Part shown: piece after piece, positions 1 to 10,150 of the stretch
Numbering within the stretch: the first letter of the stretch is position 1
Layout: each line of letters begins with the position of its first letter
Source of the DNA: Takakia lepidozioides
Taxonomy: Eukaryota; Streptophyta; Takakiopsida; Takakiales; Takakiaceae
Assembly: GCA_030704615.1 (NCBI GenBank)
Contig: CM060732.1
Location: 32,905,053-32,965,052, forward strand
DNA: 60,000 nucleotides
Direction: 5' to 3'
Program-made: the position numbers and the translations under genes
Notes under the pieces: model-generated
What the model was told of the DNA's origin: nothing
The model's input: only the letters and a program-made list of their open reading frames with translations
Databases searched by the model: none

Positions 1-1916
1 CGTAGTTCTCCATTGTCTCAGGCTTCGTCCAGTCGATCTGTAACTTGAAAGTGGTGGTGTTGCAGTCCAATTGCTCCTGGGCGTGGGTCAGTACCTGCAT
101 CATGGCAGGTTTCCAAAACATTCATGATTTTGAAATTGCGACGATGTCCAACACAGAATAGGAGAAAATTATACCTGATGCCACCAAGTCATGACATTGA
201 GCCAGTCGTTCATTTTGTCGTCTGTTGGCTCGATGGGAAAGTGGTACAGCAGCTTCGTGTTTGTATGGCCGTTCCAGATTCGCAGCCACCTCGTCTGCAG
301 CCACCTCACATCGGTCAGACAAGAGCTCCAACATAAGAATCGCGAGAAGTCACAAAACAAGAATAAACACATGCTTACCTTCTCCGCCGGCTCAACACAG
401 GACACTGCGATGTGATGAAGTTTCTCCATGGACATTTCCGGTTTCATGGGTCTGGAGTAATGCAGTCCTATCTCTGCCAGGAACTCGGCACCAAGACCAG
501 GGTCAGCGATTGCAACTTGCTTAACAAGTTTGGACCTGTACTTGGTTCGGGATTGCTTCCCTGCCTGCACAATATGACTCTCTATCGACGCGTCCGCCTT
601 GTTGGGGGCATCATTCTCAAAGAACTGCCTTTTGGCATAGGCCAAGTCATCCCTGATGTTCGTCTGCATTCCCATACCCAGCAGATACAGTCAGGCCACG
701 GATCCCTGCAACAAATAACATTAAATTGATACTGAAATTTGAGATGAACCTCACCGAATAGAGGATCTCCACCATGGCGTCCAGTGTTGGTCGGTACCAG
801 GTGCGATCTGCTTTCGCTAGGGACTTCCTGTACAGCTCGGGATCGAGGGACTTTTGGAAGTCCGTCAGCGGAGCTGTCCCCACTTCTTGCACTCTGTAGA
901 GCGTATGTGCCAGATGAGTTTCCACGAAGGCCCTCTCTGTTACCCTGCCATGGAGAAAAAAAACAACATGAAAATATGATTTCGGCACAGCAATCCAATT
1001 TCCAGTTCATAGAGTGCATGACAGTGGTGAACATTGCCTATTTCGGCGCCGCAATAGGCAGTACACAAGGATGTAATTGTATACTTACAGATTTATATCC
1101 GCCATGGCACCCTTCAACAGTCCTGTCCCTGACGTCCACCTTCACGACAATGCAGTCCACCATGTAATGCCAACTGATATCTTGCGGATGCATTTCAGCA
1201 ATGTACTCTGTCCAGGCAAGCATCCTGTGGTTCCCGTCCCAAACGAAGAACATCTTCCCTTCCATGTGTGCGAATGTGGGATTAGTCTTCAGATAGGCTT
1301 CAAACTCGGCATTAACAGTGTGCCAGTGGGGGCCCCAATTCTGAAGCTCCTCTGCAGTGGGGCCCCTTGTGACACCCTGGTCATTCTCAATGGAAACGTA
1401 GAATGCTGCCGACCCCCGTCTGTACCCTTCTCTGAAGTTGTGCTTCAGTCGATCGATATCCCCTGGCAGTGCTTGCCTTACAACTGGAAGGCTTACCATG
1501 CGACACAAAGGAACTTTAAGGTTCTCGGGATACACCATGGAGCCCAAAACGCGGCCTATGTTGCTATGAGTCTCTGCCAGCAACCTGTTTGCTGCTATGT
1601 TCATGTCTCGTGCGCTCATGAGCATACCCGCCACCAGTTTCTTACTTGTATCACCTCTGTCACTTCCCTCACCCCTCTCACCAGCCTGTGTACTGTCCTG
1701 GAGGTTTTGCTCCTCCGCAAGCTCCAGCAGGTTCTGATCGTCGCCAAGTCGTACCACGTTATCGTCCTCTCCTTCTGTCAGTTGAATGGGCCGCCCTTCT
1801 GCAGATCCGACTCCCACATCTCCAGCGGCCTCCACCGCATCTGTGTTTTCTGAAATTGACTGCAAACCCAATATCTCCGCTTCCAGTCTCCCTAGGGGTT
1901 TTACTGGCGAAGCCAT
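1..1916 (-). CDS. Multi-exon gene of unknown function, 3' part outside window
   Basis: I do not recognise the family. Minus-strand exons linked by GT-AG signals: about 1,916-1,089, 944-755, 663-379, 294-175 and 94 to beyond base 1. The first exon encodes an acidic, low-complexity N-terminus (about residues 20-90), then a compact domain with FVWDGNHRML near residues 224-233. A D-G-N-H-R motif recalls ParB/sulfiredoxin-like folds, but that is only a motif resemblance. Later exons are rich in charged and aromatic residues (MTWWHQ at the end of the fourth). Exon joins 2-3, 3-4 and 4-5 keep phase. The join from the first to the second exon does not: the first ends in phase 0 at 1,089, while the best frame of the second needs phase 2. 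Either a micro-exon is missing or this copy carries a frame error. Open frames upstream to about 2,351 may add a 5' exon. The gene could be host or TE-borne. Confidence 0.5.
1035..1060. repeat. 26-bp near-perfect palindrome with TTTCGGCGCCG core, inside an intron
   Basis: Arms TGCCTATT and AATAGGCA flank a CGGCGCCG centre, with one mismatched pair. It holds the same TTTCGGCGCCG core as the arrays at 2,761-4,480 and 9,448-9,915, but as a single copy in the first intron of the minus-strand gene. Confidence 0.8.
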
Positions 1917-2351
1917 GGGCTCCTTCTGCTTTCTCGGCTTCCGAACTCTAGGTGGGCTTTTCGGAGGCGATATCTGAGGTGTTGAATGAGGACTCGTCTG
2001 CCTCGATGCACTTGTGAGCGCAGCACCCGGGCAGGAGTATCCAAAGTTGACTGTGTTGCCTCGCCCCCCTGCGATCCCTCCCCAGCTCCCATGTCAAACA
2101 AACAGGAAAACATGAGACACTGCACGCCAAAACAAAGGTGTAAAAGGAATATTGCGTATGGAGTGCTTCACATCCGCGAAGCACGAATCTCTCACTGGTG
2201 GGCGATCCGAGTCTCCGGATAACGACGTCTGCATTTCATGCATGAGACGGAGCTTAAGTCGTGTCGTCGGCGGCTTCCCAAAATCCCGCGTCCTCCTCTT
2301 TGCCGGAGTCGCCTGACCTTCCACAAACTCTATGCTACCACTATGCCGCAT

Positions 2352-2760
2352 AAGGAGAGGAAACGCAGGAGAATGTCACTGCAGAAGGGCAAGGAGCGAG
2401 AGAGCCGAAGCGGTGGAACATGCAACCACTATGCACGAGCAGATGCGTAAGCAGCCACGTCTCCCGAAGCGTTGCCACCGTCCACCACTTTCTGCCGTAT
2501 GGGTGATGAAGAGATTGTGACCCCTGACACGTTCGCACGGATGAAGTCGACTGGAACACGACGCGTGCCAGTTCCAGCCACCAGTGTATGACGATTTATC
2601 CGAATTGCGGCACCGAAATACGTTCCGTTCACCGGATGCGGTTCCCGGAGCAGCCGGCATTGAATGAAATATCCGCACATCATGAAACCCAACCGCCATG
2701 AAAATCCCCTGCATATGACATTCAACAGTCAGGTCGGTACGTTTCATCAGCGGACGGATG
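2352..2760. other. No gene seen; leads into the repeat array
   Basis: Short overlapping ORFs only, none with a recognisable domain. A degenerate copy of the array motif (GCGGCACCGAAAT) lies near 2,605. The conserved palindromic array begins at 2,761. Confidence 0.5.
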
Positions 2761-4480
2761 AATTTCGGCGCCGAAATTCATCCTATTCAAGTGCTTTCAT
2801 ACACAAACTTACAAATTTCGGCGCCGCAATTCATCGCTTCCCAAGTCCTCATTCGTCATGAGCAAACCTGTCAGTGGGATATCGGAGCCGGAATTAATTC
2901 CGGGACAACGGAAACGGCTGCACTTCGGCACATTTCATCCATATTTCGGCGCCGAAATTCATTACGAATATGTCCGTCCGCGCGTAGACGAGGTGAAATC
3001 ATCCATATTTCGGCGCCGAAATTCATCGCTTCCCAAGTCCTCATTCGTCATGAGCAAACCTGTCGGTGGGATATCGGAGCCGGAATTAATTCCGGGACAA
3101 CGGAAACGGCTGCACTTCGGCACATTTCATCCATATTTCGGCGCCGAAATTCATTACGAATATGTCCGTCCGCGCGTAGACGAGGTGAAATCATCCATAT
3201 TTCGGCGCCGAAATTCATCCAGAGCGAAGACTAAATCGGCACGATGCTATGCTTTGCCGCCATCATTGCCCCTGACGGATGCTGTCCATGCCTGTTGGAC
3301 TTGCCATTTCTGGACATTTAACTATAATTTCGGCGCCGAAATTATACTTTATGTGCGGCAACGTCCCGTGCGAAAAAGACCACTTCATGGATACTGTCGG
3401 TTTCAAATGAAAAAAAACGGCTAAAATGCAATTAATTTTGACAGAAGTGGTTTAATATGCCGATTTCTCCATTAAATGCAGAATATTCCTGTTATATTCG
3501 TCGGAACGGGGTATTTCCAACGATTTACGGAAAATTATCATCCAAAAGCAAAAAGTAAGTGCCGGGTTTGGACGAATTTCGGCGCCGAAACTGATCCATT
3601 TCAAAGAAAAATAAATATTGGAGGGAAGGCATTGGATGAATTTCGGCGCCGAAATCCGGCGCTAAAACCCTGAAAAGAATTTGGAGGGATGAAGTCGGCT
3701 GAATTTCGGCGCCGAAATTCATTGCTCGCGAAGGAAAAAAAAATTTCTGGAGGACTTCGGATGAATTTCGGCGCCGAAATTCATTGCTCGCGAAGGAAAA
3801 TAAAAAAATTCGGGAGGACTTCGGATGAATTTCGGCGCCGAAATTCATTGCTCGCGAAGGAAAATAAAAAATATCTCCTGGACTTGGAATGAATTTCGGC
3901 GCCGAAATTCAATGCTCGCGAAGAAAAAAAATAAAATCGGGAGGATTTTGGTTGAATTTCGGCGCCGAAATTCATTGCTCTCGAAGAAAAAGGAAAATTA
4001 AAAGGGAGTACTTGGATGAGATTCGGCGCCAAAGTTCATCTGTCGCAAAGAAAAATAAAAACAGAAAGGACTTCCGATGAATTCTGGCACCGAAATCCAT
4101 ACGCAGGGCAGCAGAATTAGGGTCGGAAAAGGAGATGAAGAATGAATTTCGGCGCCGAAATACATCCATTCTGCCGAATCAGGATTACTGTCATTCGGAA
4201 GTCGGCACCGATATCCGGACACGTGGTCAATCACGACTGTAATCAGGAACACATTTATCCGTATTTTGGCATCTAAATTCAACCCATATGTGCAGATACA
4301 ATTTAATGAAGAAGAAGTTCATCCGAATTTCGGCACCGAAATCCATCCGTTGGGTGCTTGGTCAGTTTAATGAGGTAAACAAATTACGATTTCTGTTGCC
4401 AGAATTCATCCCTTGGCTTCCAAAGCTGTTACATGACAGAGATGTTCATCCAGATTTTGGTGCCGAAATTCATGGGAAGG
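2761..4480. repeat. Left palindromic tandem array, ~63-bp period
   Basis: The 14-mer TTTCGGCGCCGAAA occurs 14 times exactly, near 2,763, 2,943, 3,007, 3,136, 3,200, 3,329, 3,578, 3,641, 3,704, 3,766, 3,830, 3,894, 3,957 and 4,147. Many copies extend to the 20-bp perfect palindrome GAATTTCGGCGCCGAAATTC. From 3,575 the spacing settles at 60-64 bp, with an A-rich spacer beginning ATTGCTCGCGAAGG. Copies near 4,020, 4,083, 4,209, 4,265, 4,329 and 4,455 decay progressively, so the array is youngest in the middle. It opens frames on both strands (FGAEI, FRRRN) that I do not regard as genes. It lies just upstream of the MULE-type gene that starts at 4,722. Confidence 0.93.
2835..3218. repeat. 192-bp direct tandem duplication inside the left array
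   Basis: The segment starting CGCTTCCCAAGTCCTCATTC at 2,835 recurs at 3,027, almost identical over about 190 bp. Each copy carries two array palindromes plus a second perfect palindrome, CCGGAATTAATTCCGG, near 2,888 and 3,080. The near identity points to a recent duplication. Confidence 0.92.
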
Positions 4481-4721
4481 CCTGATTTATTGTACCCCAA
4501 GTGGTTGTACATTACAATTCAGGCACCAAATATCCGATGTGAACTTGCTGTTTTCGTCCGTTTTTTTAACGTACGTTACACACCTTCATCTTTACGTGCA
4601 CTGATCACCCATCATGTTGGATACGGAATCCTCCAGAAAATCATTTGTGTTATTAGGTAGGACACACTCTTCTCATTGCAGGACTTCGCTGCGGAGCGTA
4701 CCGAGAGGTCCCGTCTTCAAA

Positions 4722-7700
4722 ATGGACTCCCGTGTTTGGGTCAACGTGTACTTCCATCCTGATTCTCTGAAAGCTAAAATACCCTGCGACCAAGGATTTG
4801 CGATTGTCACTGAGCAGTACTTGTGTGTGAAGTTCGGGCTCCGCCCTGGAACGGTGTTTTTGGAAGAGGAGACGAAGGATGCTTATGGAAATTTTCTGGA
4901 AAGTGCCGTCATTCTGCATGCAGATTTCGGAAAAGGCAAAGAGTGGCGGCTCCCAGCTTCTGAATCCATCCGGTACAGTGCCATTGGTGAAATCGTGCCT
5001 AAAGAGTTCCCACGCTGGAACTTGGTTGATCCTCCTTCCACAAGAGGGTCTGGCGTGCAAGATGTGAAGGATGTGGGCACCTCTTCACAAGCAGAGAAGC
5101 CCAAACATGTGAAAAGGGAAATCCAGGAAAACAGGAAACAGTCGTCCAGGACTTATCCAGTGACGATGAAGACTGTATGGTCCTTCCATCGTATGTTTCG
5201 AAGTCGTCCGTCACTAGGAGTGTTCAGCATACACCGTCCGACTCAACTTCCGTCCGCTCAGTAATCGACATATTGCGGAGGATGAAGACAACGGGTTCCC
5301 GCTCCAGTGACCTTCTTAGGCTTGATTACGACAAAACTCCAATCCATTCTGTGGAAACTTTGCCTGATGTTGTGGATGGGAATGCTATCTACGAGTTCCC
5401 TCCAGTGCCGGCAGGCGCAGGCCCAGACGGCATGCTCGCAGGAATGAACAGGAAACATGACGGCCACCCTTGGTGTGTCACCAAAACTTCATCGTCCAAC
5501 CTGGGTGATGGAGTTCGAGTGAGATATGTATTGTGTGCTGGGCATCTTAAATGTTTCTCGAGCACATGTTACCATTACACTAGCAAAGGCACCAGGAATG
5601 AGACTGACTGGATTGGCAATTCGTCGACCCCATTTTGGCCTCAAGGTAGAGTTCCTGCAGGGACGTTCAAGTGTGCCCATTGCAACGCAGCCCCTACGTG
5701 CATGGCAGTGTGCAACGCCAAGCAGTACTACGTCGGGACCGTCGGCCCAGCGTGCACCAGAGCATGCATTCACATCGGAAAGCATGAGCACCCCCTCGCC
5801 AGAGGCAATTGCAGAGTCGCTTTTCAACAAGCCCAGGATATTATCAAGGAGGAGGTGAGGTTGAGGCCGGGTGCAAAACCAAAGCAGATACAGCTCGCAT
5901 CGGCACATAGGATTGCAATTGGCAGAATAATGTCGGAGGACGGAAGCACAAGAGAGAAGCTGGGCGAGGGGGACATGAAGGACCTGCTGGAAGCTGTCTC
6001 CCATGTGTGCAGCCCCAATGTCAGGAACCACATTGTCAGCTGCAAGAAACGAATCGGAAGAGGATCAGACATGCACTCCATCTTGGAAGTGAAACGCACA
6101 TGCGGCTACGACTTCATCCAAGGCAGCTTCTTTCCTGGTCAAGGCTCGGAGATGGACAGGTGCTTCATATTTAAGATGTCAACGTGCGGACCGGGGAGCG
6201 GCGTCGATTTGGTGAAGCGGATGACCAGTGGAGACCTCTCAAATTGTTGGGTCATGTTTGACCACATCCGGCGAATTACCAACCACGATTGGGTGACAAT
6301 GGGGGCACATGTATACGACCCACATTGCAGAAAGTTGATGACCATTGCTATCTGCGAAATGAAGGGAGAAGACACAGATTCGGAGTTGCATATGTGGCGC
6401 GGAATTAATGAGCAAATGGCGAGAGCCAAGTTGCCCCCTCCCGATTTTAGGGGCTTCATGGCTGACAATGCCCAGGCAAACTGGGCTGCAGTTAAGAGGG
6501 TATATGGGGACGACCCAAAGACTCCAATGGAAGGAAAGGAGAGATCTTGCGGGTTCCACTTCATGCAGAGTTTGACGCAAAACACGAAAAGGTTCGTGGC
6601 GTCACGCCACCGGCAGGATCATATCAGTATGTGCCTAGCGTGGAAAAATGCGAATTCCATCGACGAGGCGGAGACCGAGTTTGCAACCATACGCGCCTGG
6701 TGGGTGTCTTCAGGGGCAGTGGATGTGAAAGATCAGCCAGAACTGCAAACGTGGCTTGCGTGGTGGCATTACAGATTCCGCCAGTTTGGAGACTACATGA
6801 GACAGGTAACACATTTCTGTACTTGACAATTGTTCTGTTTTGTGCTTGGACATTCTCCACAATCAGTGACATATCTAATTTCCTTCAACAGGACATGAGC
6901 TTGGAGGATGACACGGATATGCCGACGACGAACATGGCCGAATCGGTGCACTCTTCCTGGCGTGCTTCCTCTGCAGCACATCTCGTTGACATGTTGACAG
7001 CAACAACAGAAGATATTGTGAGGGCCATCATGCAACAATCTCATTACTACCAGTTTCTGGGAGGAAAGCAATGGGGTATCGGACCAGACAGGCAGGAGAT
7101 GCTGATGAGGGCGGCGCATCGTTCGACCGATCCCAAAAAATGGACTGCTGCATTGCGGGAAACTATAAGGTCAACGCCGTTACACAGTCGGGGGAACTGC
7201 CTGGAGGGCGATGTCCGCAGCCGGCCGGTGAAGAGAAGAATTGAGGACATGCCCGGAGGGGATGGGGATTCATGGAGATCAGATATGAACATCCGCACTC
7301 AACCTCGGGGCGCAACGATGTTGCGTCCCACGCCTCCACGAAGCAGGACTCGTACCCCCTCTCCTGCAGCATCCATGGAATCGCTGCCAGACTCGGGACA
7401 ACATGCCGAGGATGGGCATGTTGCTCCTGTTTTCGTTACCCAATACAACATTCCAATCGTGGAGCGAGATGTGTCGGCCTCGCAGTGGAGAATTGCACGG
7501 ACCCGTCCGACATTTCGTGGCAAATGTTGTGCTGTTCGTGTCGACACCAACCAGAGATGCAATGAGATGATTCGGAGGAGCCCGCAGGGCGGTGTGCCTG
7601 CCCCTTGCTTCACAGGGAGATTTGTGTGCGCAAAGTTTGTGGAGGCCACACTGAAGGAGTTTTGGTTCTGCAGGCACGACATCATGTCGTGTGTGTTCGG

Positions 7701-8319
7701 CAAGCCCAAGTATGGTGTACAAGGCATGCCTGAACCACCGGCAGTCTGGCCTGTGGCAACTGGTACAGATCTTACCCTGGAGGAGGCAGACGCTCTAGGA
7801 AGTGCAGGGTTTCGACTGGTGGAGAGGACAGACGTTCCACGAAATCCAATTCCCAATCGTCATCCTCCTCCCACGAGAAGCTCTTCGCCCCGCATACCGG
7901 TGGGTGACCCCGCAGCTTGGCCCACCCATCGGTGGGGTAAACTGAAAAGACGGCGGCCACCAACAAAGGCGAACGACACCAGGATGGCCAACGCTCTTGC
8001 AATGCCCTGCATAGTGCAAGGTTGCAGGGATGTTCCTCACCCCGGGATGGGGCGCATATTTCAGTTGTCAACAGCCGGGTCTGCTGCGCGCAGTGTCGTG
8101 TATGCAATCACGGTTTCACAGTACCCAGCTTGCAACTGTGAGGACTTCCTTGTTATGGAATCGAGGAATGCAGCATACGTCCCCTGCAAACACCTTTATT
8201 ACATTTTTATGAAGCGCATGAGTTGCATATCCGCAGTGGACGTCTTCATCCATGCTCCAACACTGAGTTTCAACGAGCTGCACAAGGCCCTACGGCAGGA
8301 TACTGGTCGGACTGCTTGA
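4722..8319 (+). CDS. MULE-type DDE transposase with SWIM zinc finger
   Basis: Predicted cut-and-paste transposase acting on element ends in the nucleus. The likely start is the ATG at 4,722; the frame changes once near 5,130-5,145 (small intron or frameshift) and then runs through 5,177-6,805. An intron at 6,806-6,891 (GT-AG, 86 nt) joins MRQ to DMSLED in phase 0, and the second exon ends at 8,319. The N-terminal third has a Cys/His cluster ending in HIGKHEHP, resembling a WRKY/GCM-type finger. The core shows FDH (Asp near 6,258) and MADNAQANW (Asp near 6,464), candidate catalytic aspartates. The C-terminus has a SWIM pattern, CNC near 8,131 followed by CKH near 8,183, typical of MULE transposases. 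A Pro/Ser-rich linker and an extra Cys-rich block lie between. It is bracketed by the TTTCGGCGCCG arrays. A relative lies at 14,776-17,000. Confidence 0.82.
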
Positions 8320-8775
8320 CATTCCACATTCGGGAAGGAGAAAGTGGCAATTATATTACATTCATCTTCTTGCACCCTATTTTTTTGTGAGGAATTATAC
8401 ACTTGGTGGTGCCGCATCGCCATGGCTACATGTGAATTTCGTCCACCTTTATGAGAAGACTCCAATTTGCTACAAATACATTGTTACTGTTCTGCAAATG
8501 TGATGCCTTTACAAGATTGCTAGTTCTGTGTCCCAGTGGGAAGGGTCCTACTGCACATTCCAGCATTTGCATACTGCACCTTGTGCAAACAGCAATCCAT
8601 ACGACAAAGGACACGTCCCAGCATACTGGCAGTGAATTGCAAATAACATTAACAGAAGATTATCGAAGCCTGTATATTCCCCATATGGCACAGGAAAGCT
8701 GCTTGATTTCTGAATGAAAATGTATGTGCCATGAGTGTCAGCAAGTTGAAACATGTCTACTCTAGCATGCAAGAC
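8320..8775. other. Spacer, no gene seen
   Basis: About 450 bp between the transposase stop and the orphan minus-strand ORF. It is AT-richer than the coding regions on either side, with no domain-bearing ORF and no clear terminal inverted repeat. Confidence 0.5.
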
Positions 8776-9375
8776 CTATGGTCCCCTCGCCCAAGAAGAA
8801 GGAACTCGAACTGGCCTCTCAAGGACCTCCTCAGTGACCGGGTGCCTATATTTGAACAAAATGTCAGTGGTTTCTGTCGCCCGGTTGAAACTAACGAGGA
8901 TGTCGTGTTTATCGATAGCGCCCCCTTGGTAGAAGGACATTTTCACAGTGGGCCCTGTGTTCCCCTCCTCCTCATCCTCATAACTGAAGAGAATGTCCCC
9001 ACTTTCCGAGCCAGTCCGTCCACGCGTAAAGTTTTCACCTATGCACTCATCATACGTCCACTCGCAACAATTCCAGCGATACAGCAACGCTGTGCGTGAT
9101 CTGTTCGGCTCCCACACATGCGGAAAGTCCAGGTCCATGATGCGTAGGAACCACCTGCTCCCCAGCCGGGGTCCAGGAGAATCGTGCAATCCTGGAAGAA
9201 ACTCCATTGCTCTCAGCTGGACAAGTCGAGGATCGTCCCTGTAAACATCCAGGAAGACAATGATGTCGTCTGCTTTCGGGAAAATGACTCCCGTCTGGCG
9301 TCGATAGATGTGATTCGGGCACGACGTGGCCTCACGACACAACACGAACTCAAAGCAGGGAGGAGATGGGCACAA
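8776..9375 (-). CDS. Orphan 199-codon ORF within the array-bracketed element
   Basis: I do not recognise this protein. The frame is open from about 9,375 to a stop at 8,776. Its composition is that of a real protein, with a good mix of hydrophobic and acidic residues such as DDIIVFLDVYRDDPRL and GDILFSYEDEEEG. The first codon of the frame is GTG and an AG acceptor lies nearby, so this may be a terminal exon rather than a whole gene. It lies between the MULE transposase stop and the right repeat array, on the opposite strand, convergent with the transposase. It could be an accessory gene of the element, a captured host exon, or the last exon of a relative of the gene at 1-1,916. I see no sequence proof for any of these. 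Confidence 0.4.
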   Translation of the reverse strand: MCPSPPCFEFVLCREATSCPNHIYRRQTGVIFPKADDIIVFLDVYRDDPRLVQLRAMEFLPGLHDSPGPRLGSRWFLRIMDLDFPHVWEPNRSRTALLYRWNCCEWTYDECIGENFTRGRTGSESGDILFSYEDEEEGNTGPTVKMSFYQGGAIDKHDILVSFNRATETTDILFKYRHPVTEEVLERPVRVPSSWARGP

Positions 9376-9447
9376 CAGAGAAGAGTGAAGAGCAAAATGA
9401 GAGCAAGGCCTCCCTCACCGTAAGGCGGGTATTTGCTCTCCGACGCC

Positions 9448-9915
9448 CAATTTCGGCGCCGTTATTACATGGAGTGCGGAAGCTTCAGCCGAGAATTTTG
9501 TTTCCGCAGGTCAATTTCGGCGCCGTTATTGGTTGCAATCCCCAGCCTTCAGCCGGGTATTTGGTTTCCGGACCCAATTTCGGCGCCGTTATCGGCTGCA
9601 CTTCGGTGGCTTCAGCCGAGTATTTGGTTTCCGGGGCCCATTTCGGCGCCGTTATCGCCTGCACTCCGGAGGATGCAGCCGGGTATTTGGTTGGCAGAGC
9701 CCAATTACTTTCACCGTTGTTGGCTTCACTCCCGAGCCTTCAGCACGCTATTTCTTTTCCTGTGCCCAATTACGGCGTCGTTATACCCAACCATCCTGCA
9801 CTTCTGCAATAGTACTATCCACGGTTATAGGTCGCCATTGCGTTTTCGGAGTCTGCAAACCCGGATCCTAATTCCGCTTGCGTCTCTGCCTCTGGGATAA
9901 TTTCGGTGCCGTTAT
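9448..9915. repeat. Right tandem array, ~63-64-bp period, shares TTTCGGCGCCG core
   Basis: Units start at about 9,448, 9,512, 9,575, 9,639, 9,702 and 9,767, with a last degenerate copy near 9,897. Each begins CAATTTCGGCGCCGTTAT or a decayed form, then a spacer with TTCAGCCG and TATTTGGTTTCCG. The left half of the motif and the period match the left array, but here the motif is not a full palindrome and the spacer differs. The fifth and sixth units are degraded. Confidence 0.9.
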
Positions 9916-9934
9916 TCTATGACCTGGCCTGGCG

Positions 9935-10150
9935 GTCCATGAGCCTAGGCTCCAAGTCATGAGCGTACACTGGTACTCATGAGCGGAGTGCTTCCAGCAT
10001 GAGCGCGGAAATCTTCGATTTTTGATTATTTTATAGTTTTTGGCCCGAAAAAAATCTGCCGAAATTCGAAGTGTGTTACTTTGCGGCTCATGGGTTAGCC
10101 ATGCCCGCTCATGAGCTCATGAGCTCACCACTCATGAGCTCATGGAATAG
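9935..10150. repeat. Cluster of CATGAG/CTCATG motifs
   Basis: CATGAG or its complement recurs about ten times in 215 bp, including the palindrome GCTCATGAGC near 10,107 and 10,130. It separates the right array from the CACTA-like gene remnant. Function is unknown; it may be a subterminal repeat of either neighbour. Confidence 0.6.

Noticed and set aside
1077-1853. Plus-strand 258-codon ORF
   Set aside because: It is the antisense shadow of the minus-strand first exon, whose protein has better composition and consistent splice sites downstream.
2758-4169. Long open frames on both strands repeating NFGAEIH and FRRRNS
   Set aside because: They are translations of the palindromic repeat in several frames on both strands, with no start, splice or domain evidence.
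2761-4480. E2F binding sites suggested by TTTCGGCGCC
   Set aside because: The motif does not fit TTTSSCGC exactly, and the array belongs to a transposon context rather than a cell-cycle promoter.
2761-9915. CRISPR-like array of palindromic repeats
   Set aside because: The spacers are themselves repeated and conserved, the context is a spliced eukaryotic genome, and no cas-like gene exists.
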